From positions 1-38,256 of the forward strand of contig NZ_AEVT01000104.1 in the NCBI RefSeq assembly GCF_000189275.1: a stretch of DNA of 38,256 nt, read 5' to 3'. Made by a program: the position numbers and the translations under genes. The notes under the pieces were generated by a model. That model saw nothing but the letters and a program-made list of their open reading frames with translations, was not told the DNA's origin and searched no databases. Each line of letters begins with the position of its first letter. The stretch's first letter is position 1. Shown here piece by piece: positions 16,590 through 24,352 of the stretch. Source of the DNA: Vibrio sinaloensis DSM 21326. GTDB taxonomy: Bacteria > Pseudomonadota > Gammaproteobacteria > Enterobacterales > Vibrionaceae.

Positions 16590-17075
16590 ATGAAAGATAT
16601 AACACCGGATATTTGTGACAAACACGAAAGCAAGGTCACACTCGTCGAGCTCCCGCTACACAATTTCGGGGCGAAGAGTGCATTTTACGGCGAGATGGTG
16701 ACGGTACGTTGTTACCATGATAATTCCAAAGTTCGTGAGATGCTCAGCCAAGATGGGACAGGAAAAGTTCTTGTCGTCGATGGCCACGGCTCTTGTCAGC
16801 GTGCTTTATTAGGCGATCAGCTTGCTATTCTTGCAATCGACAACAATTGGGAAGGTGTGATCGTCAATGGAGCTATTCGTGATGCTGGCGCGATCGCGGA
16901 AATGGATATCGGTGTGAAAGCGCTGGGGACATGTCCATTCAAAACGGAAAAACGTGGCGCAGGGGATGTGAATGTGACACTGACGATACACAATCAAATG
17001 CTTCAGCCTGGTGACTATGTGTATGCCGATTGGAATGGTGTACTCATGTCGAGTGAAAAACTGGAGTGGGAGTAG
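16590..17075 (+). CDS. RraA-like / class II HMG aldolase-family protein
   Basis: 161 aa, the same length as E. coli RraA, the inhibitor of RNase E. The family core is clear: VLVVDGHGSCQRALLGDQLA, WEGVIVNGAIRD, and a YADWNGVL ending. Unlike my recollection of E. coli RraA, it keeps G75-D76-x-L-A and the adjacent R97-D98 pair. These are the metal- and substrate-binding residues of 4-hydroxy-4-methyl-2-oxoglutarate aldolases of the same fold. KTEKRGAGDVNV also looks more like the aldolases. It may therefore be an oxaloacetate decarboxylase/aldolase-type enzyme instead of, or as well as, an RNase E regulator. A strong GGAGG precedes the ATG. Its stop is only five bases from the stop of the convergent gene. 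Confidence 0.82.
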   Translation: MKDITPDICDKHESKVTLVELPLHNFGAKSAFYGEMVTVRCYHDNSKVREMLSQDGTGKVLVVDGHGSCQRALLGDQLAILAIDNNWEGVIVNGAIRDAGAIAEMDIGVKALGTCPFKTEKRGAGDVNVTLTIHNQMLQPGDYVYADWNGVLMSSEKLEWE

Positions 17076-17080
17076 TCGAG

Positions 17081-17545
17081 TTAGAAACGAAAGCCTAACC
17101 CAAACTCGACTTCTTGTTGCCACTCTTGATAATCAAGGGTGGCATGAATATCTAAATTTTCAGTCAAACGAACGCGGCTGGAGACTTCTGCCGAAAGGCT
17201 ACCTTCCACCTTCTCTTCAGTACTGTTATCGTTGTTGTAAGAGTGCAGCGTGCTCGACAGAGATACTCTTGGCGTTACTTGGTAGCTAACACCACTAAGA
17301 AACCCTGTCTCGTTCACACGATCGCTGTTATTTAATCTGGCACCGACGTACAAATCGATTTTGTCGAATACGTTATAAGCGTAGCCGCCATCAACTTTCC
17401 AAGTATCAAAGTCGTTTTGATCATTTTCACTTGATAAGAAGATCTTGTGTGGAGATGAGCTCTGTTGCGAGGGCAATGGAGGCAACTCAGTTGCACTTAA
17501 CGAACCAGCAAACAATAGTGCTGTGAGGCATAGAGTTGTTTTCAT
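17081..17545 (-). CDS. Small exported outer-membrane-type protein, function unknown
   Basis: I do not recognise a named family. From the ATG at 17545, with AAGGAG seven bases upstream, the protein has 154 aa. Residues 1-18 form a signal peptide (hydrophobic LCLTALLFAGS, cut after LSA). The mature part alternates polar and hydrophobic residues in short strands (KIDLYVGARL, GVSYQVTPRVSLSSTLHSY, SLSAEVSSRVRL, DIHATLDY) and ends in GLGFRF. A terminal aromatic residue with alternating hydrophobics is the usual outer-membrane beta-barrel signal. The size fits a barrel of about eight strands. An in-frame extension upstream to 17578 is unlikely. It is monocistronic and convergent with the rraA-like gene. 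Confidence 0.7.
   Translation of the reverse strand: MKTTLCLTALLFAGSLSATELPPLPSQQSSSPHKIFLSSENDQNDFDTWKVDGGYAYNVFDKIDLYVGARLNNSDRVNETGFLSGVSYQVTPRVSLSSTLHSYNNDNSTEEKVEGSLSAEVSSRVRLTENLDIHATLDYQEWQQEVEFGLGFRF
17119..17143. repeat. Inverted repeat at the rraA-like/OMP 3' junction
   Basis: GCCACTCTTGA and TCAAGGGTGGC form an 11-bp stem with one wobble and a 3-nt loop, inside the last codons of the small outer-membrane gene. With only five bases between the two convergent stop codons, this may act as the 3' end of the rraA-like mRNA. No long T-run follows. Confidence 0.45.
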
Positions 17546-17749
17546 GCGCCGCTCCTTGTCCCTGGTCAATTTTTCCACTGCAGATGTAATTAAAGCATAA
17601 AACTATTGGACTAGGTGTAATTTTTATATAGCTATTGGTTATTAGCTTATGTGTTACTTGTTTCATTGTTTGGGTGAATGAATATGGCTTAATTGCTGTA
17701 CCCACTTGTGTGAATTGCCTTACGCGCAACAAAAAATAAAAACTTTTCG

Positions 17750-17778
17750 TTGACTACTGCTCAACAAATAGGTTAAAC
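17750..17778 (+). promoter_or_regulatory. Probable thr operon promoter
   Basis: TTGACT (17750-17755) and TTAAAC (17773-17778) are 17 bases apart. The -35 hexamer is near consensus and the -10 hexamer is weaker. Transcription would start near 17785, just upstream of the leader peptide gene. The stretch 17579-17749 is AT-rich and I see no gene in it. Confidence 0.55.
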
Positions 17779-17816
17779 GTATGGGTAAGCAAACACATAA
17801 ACGCAACAGATTAATT

Positions 17817-17894
17817 ATGCAAAAGCACAGCCTAGTAGTAATGACCACAACCATTATTATTACCGACATTACACATGTTGGGGCAGGCTGCTAA
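17817..17894 (+). CDS. thrL: thr operon leader peptide
   Basis: A 25-codon peptide whose middle reads MTTTIIITDIT, with five Thr and four Ile codons packed together. This is the regulatory composition expected for attenuation by charged Thr-tRNA and Ile-tRNA, as in E. coli thrL. It ends in VGAGC, like the GNGAG end of the E. coli peptide. The ATG at 17817 is chosen; an internal in-frame ATG at 17841 would give a 17-codon peptide. Neither has a strong Shine-Dalgarno. The terminator begins 17 bases after the stop codon. Confidence 0.82.
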   Translation: MQKHSLVVMTTTIIITDITHVGAGC

Positions 17895-17911
17895 GCGAAA
17901 TAAAATTCAAC

Positions 17912-17951
17912 AAAAAAGGCCTGTATCCAACAAGATACAGGCCTTTTTTTT
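17912..17951 (+). terminator. thr operon attenuator
   Basis: A perfect 10-bp stem (GGCCTGTATC / GATACAGGCC) with loop CAACAA and eight T lies between thrL and thrA. The CAGGC at 17885-17889, within the end of thrL, can pair with GCCTG at 17919-17923, the left arm of the stem. This gives a competing antiterminator when the ribosome stalls at the Thr/Ile codons. Confidence 0.9.
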
Positions 17952-17981
17952 ATGCCGATTTAAAAACATTTGGAGGAAGGG

Positions 17982-20441
17982 ATGCGAGTTTTAAAGTTTG
18001 GAGGTTCATCATTAGCCGACGCTGATCGTTTTTTGCGAGCAGCGGACATCATCGCTAATAATGCGCAACAAGAAGAAGTCGCTGTGGTGCTATCTGCGCC
18101 AGGGAAAACAACCAATAAACTGGTTTCTGTTATTGAAGGTGCGTTGAAAAATGGTGAGGCGGAATTACAGATCGCTGAACTTGAAGATTCATTCCGTGAC
18201 CTTTTCCAAGATATTAAACAAGTCCTGCCAAACATTGATGGTGCGGGATACGACAACCAAGTCAAAACTTCTCTTTCGCAGCTGCGCCAGTTCGTCCATG
18301 GAATCAATTTGCTCGGCATGTGCCCAGATAATGTCAACGCTCGAATCATTAGTAAGGGTGAGCGCGTTTCAATTCAGTTGATGAAAGCAGTGTTGGAAGC
18401 AAAAGGGCAACCAGCAAACTTGATCGACCCAATTCAATATCTTTTTGCTCGTGGAGAGCACCTTGAAGCTATGGTTGATGTTGATATCTCAACCCAAAAC
18501 TTCCGCCAGAACCCTCTTCCTCAAGGTCATGTGAATATCATGCCTGGTTTCACGGCCGGAAATGAACAAGGCGAATTGGTTACTTTAGGTCGTAACGGCT
18601 CTGATTATTCCGCAGCGGTGCTTGCCGCATGTTTGCGTGCAGATTGCTGTGAGATTTGGACTGATGTCGATGGTGTTTATAACTGTGACCCTCGTTTAGT
18701 GGAAGATGCTCGTCTGCTCAAATCACTAAGCTATCAAGAAGCAATGGAGCTCTCTTACTTCGGTGCTTCCGTTCTGCACCCGAAAACCATCGCGCCGATT
18801 GCTCAGTTCCATATTCCTTGCCTGATCAAAAACAGCTTTAACCCACAAGGTGCCGGCACTCTCATCGGTCAGGACACGGGTGAAGACAATTTAGCGATCA
18901 AAGGCATTACGACTTTGAGTGACCTGACTATGGTGAACGTGTCTGGTCCGGGCATGAAAGGCATGGTGGGTATGGCAAGCCGCGTCTTTGGTGCAATGTC
19001 TTCAGCGGGAGCCTCGATTGTGCTTATTACTCAGTCTTCTTCTGAGTACAGCATTAGTTTCTGTATTGAAGCTCAGGACAAAGCGCTTGCTCAACAGGCA
19101 TTGAATGACACGTTTGAGCTTGAACTGAAAGATGGTTTGTTAGAGCCAGTAGAGTTCATCGATGATGTGGCGATCGTGACCTTGGTTGGTGATGGTATGC
19201 GTACTTCACGCGGCGTGGCTTCCCAGTTCTTCTCATCTCTCGCTGAAGTGAATGTTAATATTGTCGCGATTGCGCAAGGCTCATCTGAGCGCGCTATCTC
19301 AGCCGTTATTCCTGAAGATAAAATTTCTGAAGCGATAAAAGCGTGTCACGAGAATCTGTTTAACTCGAAGCACTTCTTGGATGTATTTGTTGTCGGTGTT
19401 GGCGGCGTTGGTGGTGAGCTGGTGGATCAGATCGAACGTCAGCAAGCTAAACTCGCAGAAAAAGGTATTGTGATTCGTGTATGTGGTTTAGCAAACAGCA
19501 AAGGCCTTCTACTTGATAGCGAAGGGCTACCACTGGAGCACTGGCGTGACCGCATGTCGGCAGCGACAGAAGAGTTCAGCTTAGCGCGTTTGATTTCTTT
19601 AGTGCAACGTAACCACATCATCAACCCTGTGTTGGTGGATTGTACCTCGAGTGAAAACATCGCTAATCAGTACGCCGATTTCCTAGCTGCAGGCTTCCAT
19701 GTCGTAACACCAAACAAAAAAGCCAATACAGCAAGCATGGCGTACTACCACCAGCTTCGCGATGTTGCGCGCAGTTCTCGCCGCAAGTTGATGTACGAAA
19801 CAACCGTTGGTGCTGGTCTGCCAGTTATTGAAAACCTGCAAAACTTAATTTCAGCCGGTGATGAGCTAGAGCGCTTCAGCGGTATTCTATCGGGCTCTTT
19901 GTCTTATATCTTTGGTAAGCTGGATGAAGGTATGAGCCTGAGCGAAGCAACAAACATCGCTAAGCAAAATGGTTTCACCGAGCCAGATCCTCGTGATGAC
20001 CTGTCGGGTATGGACGTGGCGCGTAAGCTCTTGATATTGGCTCGTGAAGCGGGAATGTCTCTTGAACTAGAAGATGTGATTGTCGATCAGGCTCTACCGC
20101 CAGGCTTTGACGATTCAGGCAGTGTTGAAGAGTTCATGCAGCGCCTACCAGAAGCGGACGCATACTTTAAAGAGCTGTCAGCTAAAGCAGCGGAAGAAGG
20201 CAAAGTACTGCGCTACGTTGGTGAAATTCTTGACGGTAAGTGCACGGTTAGCATTGCTGCTGTGGATGAAAACGATCCAATGTTCAAAATCAAAGATGGT
20301 GAAAACGCACTGGCATTCTACAGCCGCTACTACCAACCAATTCCTCTTGTACTGCGTGGCTATGGCGCGGGTACTGAGGTAACGGCAGCAGGTGTATTCT
20401 CAGATGTGATGCGTACATTAGGTTGGAAATTAGGGGTATAA
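17982..20441 (+). CDS. thrA: Bifunctional aspartokinase I / homoserine dehydrogenase I
   Basis: Catalyses the first and third steps from aspartate to threonine. The 819-aa protein begins with the aspartokinase motif KFGGSSLADADRF. Two ACT regulatory domains follow in the middle (MVNVSGPGMKGMVGMASRVF; VTLVGDGMRTSRGVASQFF). The NAD(P)-binding GVGGVGGELVDQI near residue 472 opens the homoserine dehydrogenase half. The ATG at 17982 has a very strong GGAGGAAGG. It matches E. coli ThrA (820 aa) in length. First structural gene of thrABC, controlled by the attenuator just upstream. Confidence 0.98.
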   Translation: MRVLKFGGSSLADADRFLRAADIIANNAQQEEVAVVLSAPGKTTNKLVSVIEGALKNGEAELQIAELEDSFRDLFQDIKQVLPNIDGAGYDNQVKTSLSQLRQFVHGINLLGMCPDNVNARIISKGERVSIQLMKAVLEAKGQPANLIDPIQYLFARGEHLEAMVDVDISTQNFRQNPLPQGHVNIMPGFTAGNEQGELVTLGRNGSDYSAAVLAACLRADCCEIWTDVDGVYNCDPRLVEDARLLKSLSYQEAMELSYFGASVLHPKTIAPIAQFHIPCLIKNSFNPQGAGTLIGQDTGEDNLAIKGITTLSDLTMVNVSGPGMKGMVGMASRVFGAMSSAGASIVLITQSSSEYSISFCIEAQDKALAQQALNDTFELELKDGLLEPVEFIDDVAIVTLVGDGMRTSRGVASQFFSSLAEVNVNIVAIAQGSSERAISAVIPEDKISEAIKACHENLFNSKHFLDVFVVGVGGVGGELVDQIERQQAKLAEKGIVIRVCGLANSKGLLLDSEGLPLEHWRDRMSAATEEFSLARLISLVQRNHIINPVLVDCTSSENIANQYADFLAAGFHVVTPNKKANTASMAYYHQLRDVARSSRRKLMYETTVGAGLPVIENLQNLISAGDELERFSGILSGSLSYIFGKLDEGMSLSEATNIAKQNGFTEPDPRDDLSGMDVARKLLILAREAGMSLELEDVIVDQALPPGFDDSGSVEEFMQRLPEADAYFKELSAKAAEEGKVLRYVGEILDGKCTVSIAAVDENDPMFKIKDGENALAFYSRYYQPIPLVLRGYGAGTEVTAAGVFSDVMRTLGWKLGV

Positions 20442-20446
20442 CAATA

Positions 20447-21418
20447 ATGAGTTCAAGTGATATGGATGTAGTGGTTTATGCCCCAGCATCAATTGGCAAT
20501 GTAAGCGTTGGTTTCGACGTTCTAGGGGCGGCCGTGTCTCCTGTTGATGGCACACTATTGGGTGACCGAGTATTAGTTAAATCTGGGGCTGAACCTTTCA
20601 GCCTCAACACGGCGGGTGATTTTGTTGACAAGCTACCGACTGAGCCAAAAGAAAACATCGTCTACGATTGTTGGGTGGTGTTTGCTCGTGAACTAGACAA
20701 GAAAGGCGTCGAGCTTAAGTCGCTAGAAATGACGCTTGAAAAGAACATGCCAATCGGATCAGGCTTAGGCTCAAGTGCATGTTCTATCGTAGCTGCTTTA
20801 GATGCATTAAACCGATTCCATGGACAGCCACTTAACGAGACAGAGTTACTGGCACTGATGGGCGAAATGGAAGGCAAGATCTCTGGTGGTATTCACTACG
20901 ACAACGTCGCGCCGTGTTACCTTGGCGGTGTGCAGCTGATGTTGGAAGAGTTGGGTATTATTAGCCAAGAAGTGCCTTGCTTTGATGATTGGTACTGGGT
21001 GATGGCGTATCCGGGTATCAAAGTCTCTACAGCAGAAGCGCGTGAGATCCTACCATCTCAATACCGCCGACAAGATATCATTGCACATGGACGCCATCTT
21101 GCAGGCTTTATTCATGCGTGTCATTCTGGTCAGCCAGAACTTGCCGCAAAAATGATCAAAGACGTGATCGCAGAACCGTATCGTGAGAAACTGCTTCCAG
21201 GTTTCGCCAATGCACGTCAATACGCCGCTTCTGCGGGGGCTTTGGCCACCGGTATTTCTGGCAGTGGTCCGACACTGTTCAGTATTTGCAAAGAGAAAGA
21301 TGTCGCTGAGCGAGTTGCTCGCTGGTTAGAACAGAACTACGTACAAAACGAAGAAGGATTCGTCCACGTTTGTCGTCTAGATAAGCAAGGTTCGAAAGTA
21401 ACAGGAAGTGAGCTATGA
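20447..21418 (+). CDS. thrB: Homoserine kinase
   Basis: Phosphorylates homoserine with ATP. A GHMP kinase of 323 aa with the ATP-binding motif PIGSGLGSSACS near residue 102 and a C-terminal GISGSGPTLFSIC loop. The ATG at 20447 lies five bases after the thrA stop, with AGGGG inside the end of thrA. An ATG at 20462 would be closer to the E. coli start (VYAPAS). The end overlaps thrC by four bases (ATGA), showing translational coupling. Confidence 0.97.
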   Translation: MSSSDMDVVVYAPASIGNVSVGFDVLGAAVSPVDGTLLGDRVLVKSGAEPFSLNTAGDFVDKLPTEPKENIVYDCWVVFARELDKKGVELKSLEMTLEKNMPIGSGLGSSACSIVAALDALNRFHGQPLNETELLALMGEMEGKISGGIHYDNVAPCYLGGVQLMLEELGIISQEVPCFDDWYWVMAYPGIKVSTAEAREILPSQYRRQDIIAHGRHLAGFIHACHSGQPELAAKMIKDVIAEPYREKLLPGFANARQYAASAGALATGISGSGPTLFSICKEKDVAERVARWLEQNYVQNEEGFVHVCRLDKQGSKVTGSEL

Positions 21419-22698
21419 AGCTTTACAATATAAAAGAAAATGATGAACAAGTTTCCTTTGGCCAAGCCGTTCGCCAAGGGTTAGGCCGTAACCAAGGTCT
21501 ATTTTTTCCATCGGAATTACCAAAGTTTGACGATGTCGATGCGCTACTAGCAGAAGATTTTGTCTCTCGCAGCACTAAGATCTTATCTGCACTGATCGGC
21601 GACGAACTGGCGCAAGAACAAGTGAATAACATGGTCGATGCGGCATTCCAATTTTCTGCTCCTATCAATCAAGTCAAAGACGGTGTTTATGCGCTGGAGC
21701 TTTTCCATGGCCCGACCCTCGCGTTTAAAGACTTTGGTGGTCGCTTTATGGCGCAATCTCTTGCTGCAGTTTCGGACGGCGGTAAGATCACCATCCTAAC
21801 GGCGACTTCTGGTGATACTGGAGCTGCGGTCGCACATGCTTTCTACGGTATGGAAGACATCAACGTTGTGATCCTTTACCCGAAGGGTAAGATCAGCCCA
21901 TTGCAAGAGAAGTTATTCTGCACGCTTGGTAAAAACATTCACACTGTCGCGATCGATGGTGACTTCGATGCGTGTCAGGCTCTGGTTAAGCAAGCGTTCG
22001 ATGATGCTGCACTGCGTGAAGAGATAGGTCTGAACTCTGCTAACTCAATCAACATCAGCCGTTTGATGGCGCAAATCTGTTATTACTTTGAAGCCGCCGC
22101 GCAAATGAGCAAGCAAGAGCGTGAGAACCTAGTGGTATCAGTACCAAGTGGAAACTTTGGTAACCTAACGGCTGGCCTACTGGCAAAAGCACTAGGTTTG
22201 CCTATCAAGCGCTTTATTGCTGCAACTAACGCTAATGACACGGTACCGCGCTACTTAGAAACGGGTAAGTGGGAGCCGAAACCAACAGTAGCAACCACAT
22301 CCAACGCGATGGATGTAAGCCAACCAAACAACTGGCCGCGTATTGAAGAGTTATGCCGCGTCAAAGAGTGGGGTTTGGAGACGTTGGGTAAAGGTGCCGT
22401 ATCTGATGAGCAAAGCGCGCAGTCAGTGAAAGACCTATACGCATTAGGCTATCTATGCGAGCCGCATGGCGCGATTGCATACCGCGTTCTTGAAGAGCAG
22501 TTGCAAGAAGGTGAGACTGGCCTATTCCTATGTACAGCGCACCCTGCGAAGTTTAAAGAGGTTGTGGATGATATCTTAGGGTCTGACATCGAGCTTCCGG
22601 GGCCACTGGCAAAACACGCGGCAATGGAACTGCTTTCAGAAGATTTGGCGAACGACTTTGAGCTATTAAAAGGTGTGTTACGTCGCGTACAGAAGTAA
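21415..22698 (+). CDS. thrC: Threonine synthase
   Basis: PLP enzyme that turns O-phosphohomoserine into threonine. 427 aa, as in E. coli. The N-terminal region MKLYNIKENDEQVSFGQAV is typical. The PLP lysine is K105 in HGPTLAFKDFGG, and the phosphate-binding TATSGDTGAA and SVPSGNFGNLTAG segments are present. Last gene of thrABC; a strong terminator follows. Confidence 0.98.
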   Translation: MKLYNIKENDEQVSFGQAVRQGLGRNQGLFFPSELPKFDDVDALLAEDFVSRSTKILSALIGDELAQEQVNNMVDAAFQFSAPINQVKDGVYALELFHGPTLAFKDFGGRFMAQSLAAVSDGGKITILTATSGDTGAAVAHAFYGMEDINVVILYPKGKISPLQEKLFCTLGKNIHTVAIDGDFDACQALVKQAFDDAALREEIGLNSANSINISRLMAQICYYFEAAAQMSKQERENLVVSVPSGNFGNLTAGLLAKALGLPIKRFIAATNANDTVPRYLETGKWEPKPTVATTSNAMDVSQPNNWPRIEELCRVKEWGLETLGKGAVSDEQSAQSVKDLYALGYLCEPHGAIAYRVLEEQLQEGETGLFLCTAHPAKFKEVVDDILGSDIELPGPLAKHAAMELLSEDLANDFELLKGVLRRVQK

Positions 22699-22718
22699 GC
22701 ACTTAAACTACTCTTATT

Positions 22719-22746
22719 AAAAAAGGTCACTTCGGTGACCTTTTTT
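22719..22746 (+). terminator. Terminator of the thr operon
   Basis: GGTCAC, TTCG loop and GTGACC are flanked by six A and six T. The UUCG tetraloop and long T-run make this a very strong terminator. Confidence 0.93.
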
Positions 22747-22834
22747 GTGAGCGTTCTGTTGTTAGTTTACGTTTCGCCCTAGGCATCACAGGAGTGGTTT
22801 GCCATCAAATTGGCTCAACGTTTTCTCTCCCGCT

Positions 22835-23464
22835 TTAGCGGTTGATGGCAAAGGTTGGCAAGGATAAATGCCAACGAATGGCGCCTAAACGAATTAACAA
22901 CGTAGAGAAAACGCCGGCAAGGAATGCGGTGTCACTGTCTTGGCCCATTGCTAATGCCGTGGTATGAAATACGCCTCCAATAATACAGGCCGTCGCATAC
23001 ACTTCGCTTCGAAGTACCATAGGTACTTCTCGTGCTAGAACGTCACGGATAATACCGCCACCACAACCAGTAATGACACCCATAATGATCGCTACCAGAG
23101 CCGAATCTTGGTAAGACATGGTCTTTTCAACGCCGATTCCCACAAACACCGCCAGGCCAATCGCATCACATACTGGCAGGATCCACCAAGCGAGGCGTTT
23201 CGGTCTGCGCACAATCAGCATGGTCAGCAAACAGGTGATCAATATGGTCCACAGGTAGTTGGTATCGGTGATCCAGAATACGGGCGTTGCCCCCAGTGCC
23301 ATATCGCGAATGGTGCCGCCTCCAATGGCAGTCACACTGCCGAGTACCGCGACACCAAATGGATCCATTTTCAGTCTACCCGCGAGCAGAACTCCTGAAA
23401 TGGCGAATATTGCAGTACCGAAAAGGTCGATACTATAAAGCAGCATGGATTCCATGTTACTCAC
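22835..23464 (-). CDS. yadS: TRIC/UPF0126 family cation channel protein (YadS-like)
   Basis: Inner-membrane protein of 209 aa and about seven helices, related to trimeric intracellular cation channels. The internal duplication is seen as GGGTIRD in the first half and GGGIIRD in the second, both followed by a short re-entrant region. The start is GTG at 23464 or ATG at 23455; neither has a good Shine-Dalgarno. It is the last gene of a minus-strand cluster with btuF, as in E. coli mtnN-btuF-yadS. The substrate is not known; glycine or K+ roles have been proposed for relatives. Confidence 0.87.
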   Translation of the reverse strand: MSNMESMLLYSIDLFGTAIFAISGVLLAGRLKMDPFGVAVLGSVTAIGGGTIRDMALGATPVFWITDTNYLWTILITCLLTMLIVRRPKRLAWWILPVCDAIGLAVFVGIGVEKTMSYQDSALVAIIMGVITGCGGGIIRDVLAREVPMVLRSEVYATACIIGGVFHTTALAMGQDSDTAFLAGVFSTLLIRLGAIRWHLSLPTFAINR

Positions 23465-23530
23465 ATCTCTTAGCTAAAATAAGGAACAGAAAAACGACGC
23501 TGAATTGTACGAAATATTTGCCTTGAATCG

Positions 23531-24352
23531 TTAGCCTTTTTGCCGAACAGATTCGAAATAGTCGCAAACTTGCTCTATGGCTTGGGTCGTTCTTGGGGTT
23601 GGTCGGTTTAACCAGTCAGAGTTTAAGCTCCATACATGCTGGTTTTGAACAGCGCTTAGTTGATCTTGCCACTCCTGCCACATGTTTCCATTCTGGATCG
23701 CATGTTCGGAAGTGAAAATGACGTCAGGGTTTTGAACCACGACCTGCTCAATGCCTACTTGTGGGTATGGAGCAGAGCTGCTCGCAAACACGTTTTCACC
23801 ACCGCAAAAGTCAAACACTTCACTTGGCCACTTGTCTTGCGCGACAGTGATTATGGGCGTTTCACTCAGTTGGTAGAAGTAACGCACCGGCTTATCTGTC
23901 TGATAGCGCTGTTTGAGCTGTTTCAGGGTTTGGCGATAAGCATCGGCAGCGGCTTGACCTTGACTCGGGTCTTCACTGTACTGGCTTAGCTGCTCAATGT
24001 TATTGGCGATGTCTTGGAGTGAATCGGTTTTGGATTGATAAATGTTGAAGCCAAACTGTTTAAGTTTTTCTAGCTCGCGAATAGGATTGCCAGCAGGCCA
24101 GGCAATAATTAAATCTGGCTGCAATGCGATAATACGCTCAATCTTTATGCCTTGATAATTGGCTACTTTTTCTAAAGATTTTACTTGTTGCGGATAATCA
24201 CTGCGATCACTGACGGCAATCAGTTTGTCTCCCAGACCTGCGGCATATGCTATCTCGGTAGCGTGAGGGGCTAGGCTTATGACTCGCTCGACAGGTTTTG
24301 CCGCCACAGTCATTGAAGCCAATGCCAGGGTAAAAAAGAGAGCTTTAGTCAT
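23531..24352 (-). CDS. btuF: Periplasmic vitamin B12-binding protein
   Basis: Binds cobalamin in the periplasm for the BtuCD transporter. The 273-aa protein has a signal peptide of about 17 residues. The mature start RVISLAPHATEIAYAAGLGDKLIAV is typical of BtuF. A long linker helix near residues 110-145 and a GGENVFA segment complete the two-lobe fold. Its ATG follows the cbiB TAG stop directly, without a gap, so the two are coupled. No btuCD genes are in this window. Confidence 0.92.
   Translation of the reverse strand: MTKALFFTLALASMTVAAKPVERVISLAPHATEIAYAAGLGDKLIAVSDRSDYPQQVKSLEKVANYQGIKIERIIALQPDLIIAWPAGNPIRELEKLKQFGFNIYQSKTDSLQDIANNIEQLSQYSEDPSQGQAAADAYRQTLKQLKQRYQTDKPVRYFYQLSETPIITVAQDKWPSEVFDFCGGENVFASSSAPYPQVGIEQVVVQNPDVIFTSEHAIQNGNMWQEWQDQLSAVQNQHVWSLNSDWLNRPTPRTTQAIEQVCDYFESVRQKG

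Noticed and set aside
17781..17894. Longer thrL start at 17781 (37 codons)
   Set aside because: The likely promoter would start transcription near 17785, so this ATG is probably not in the mRNA.
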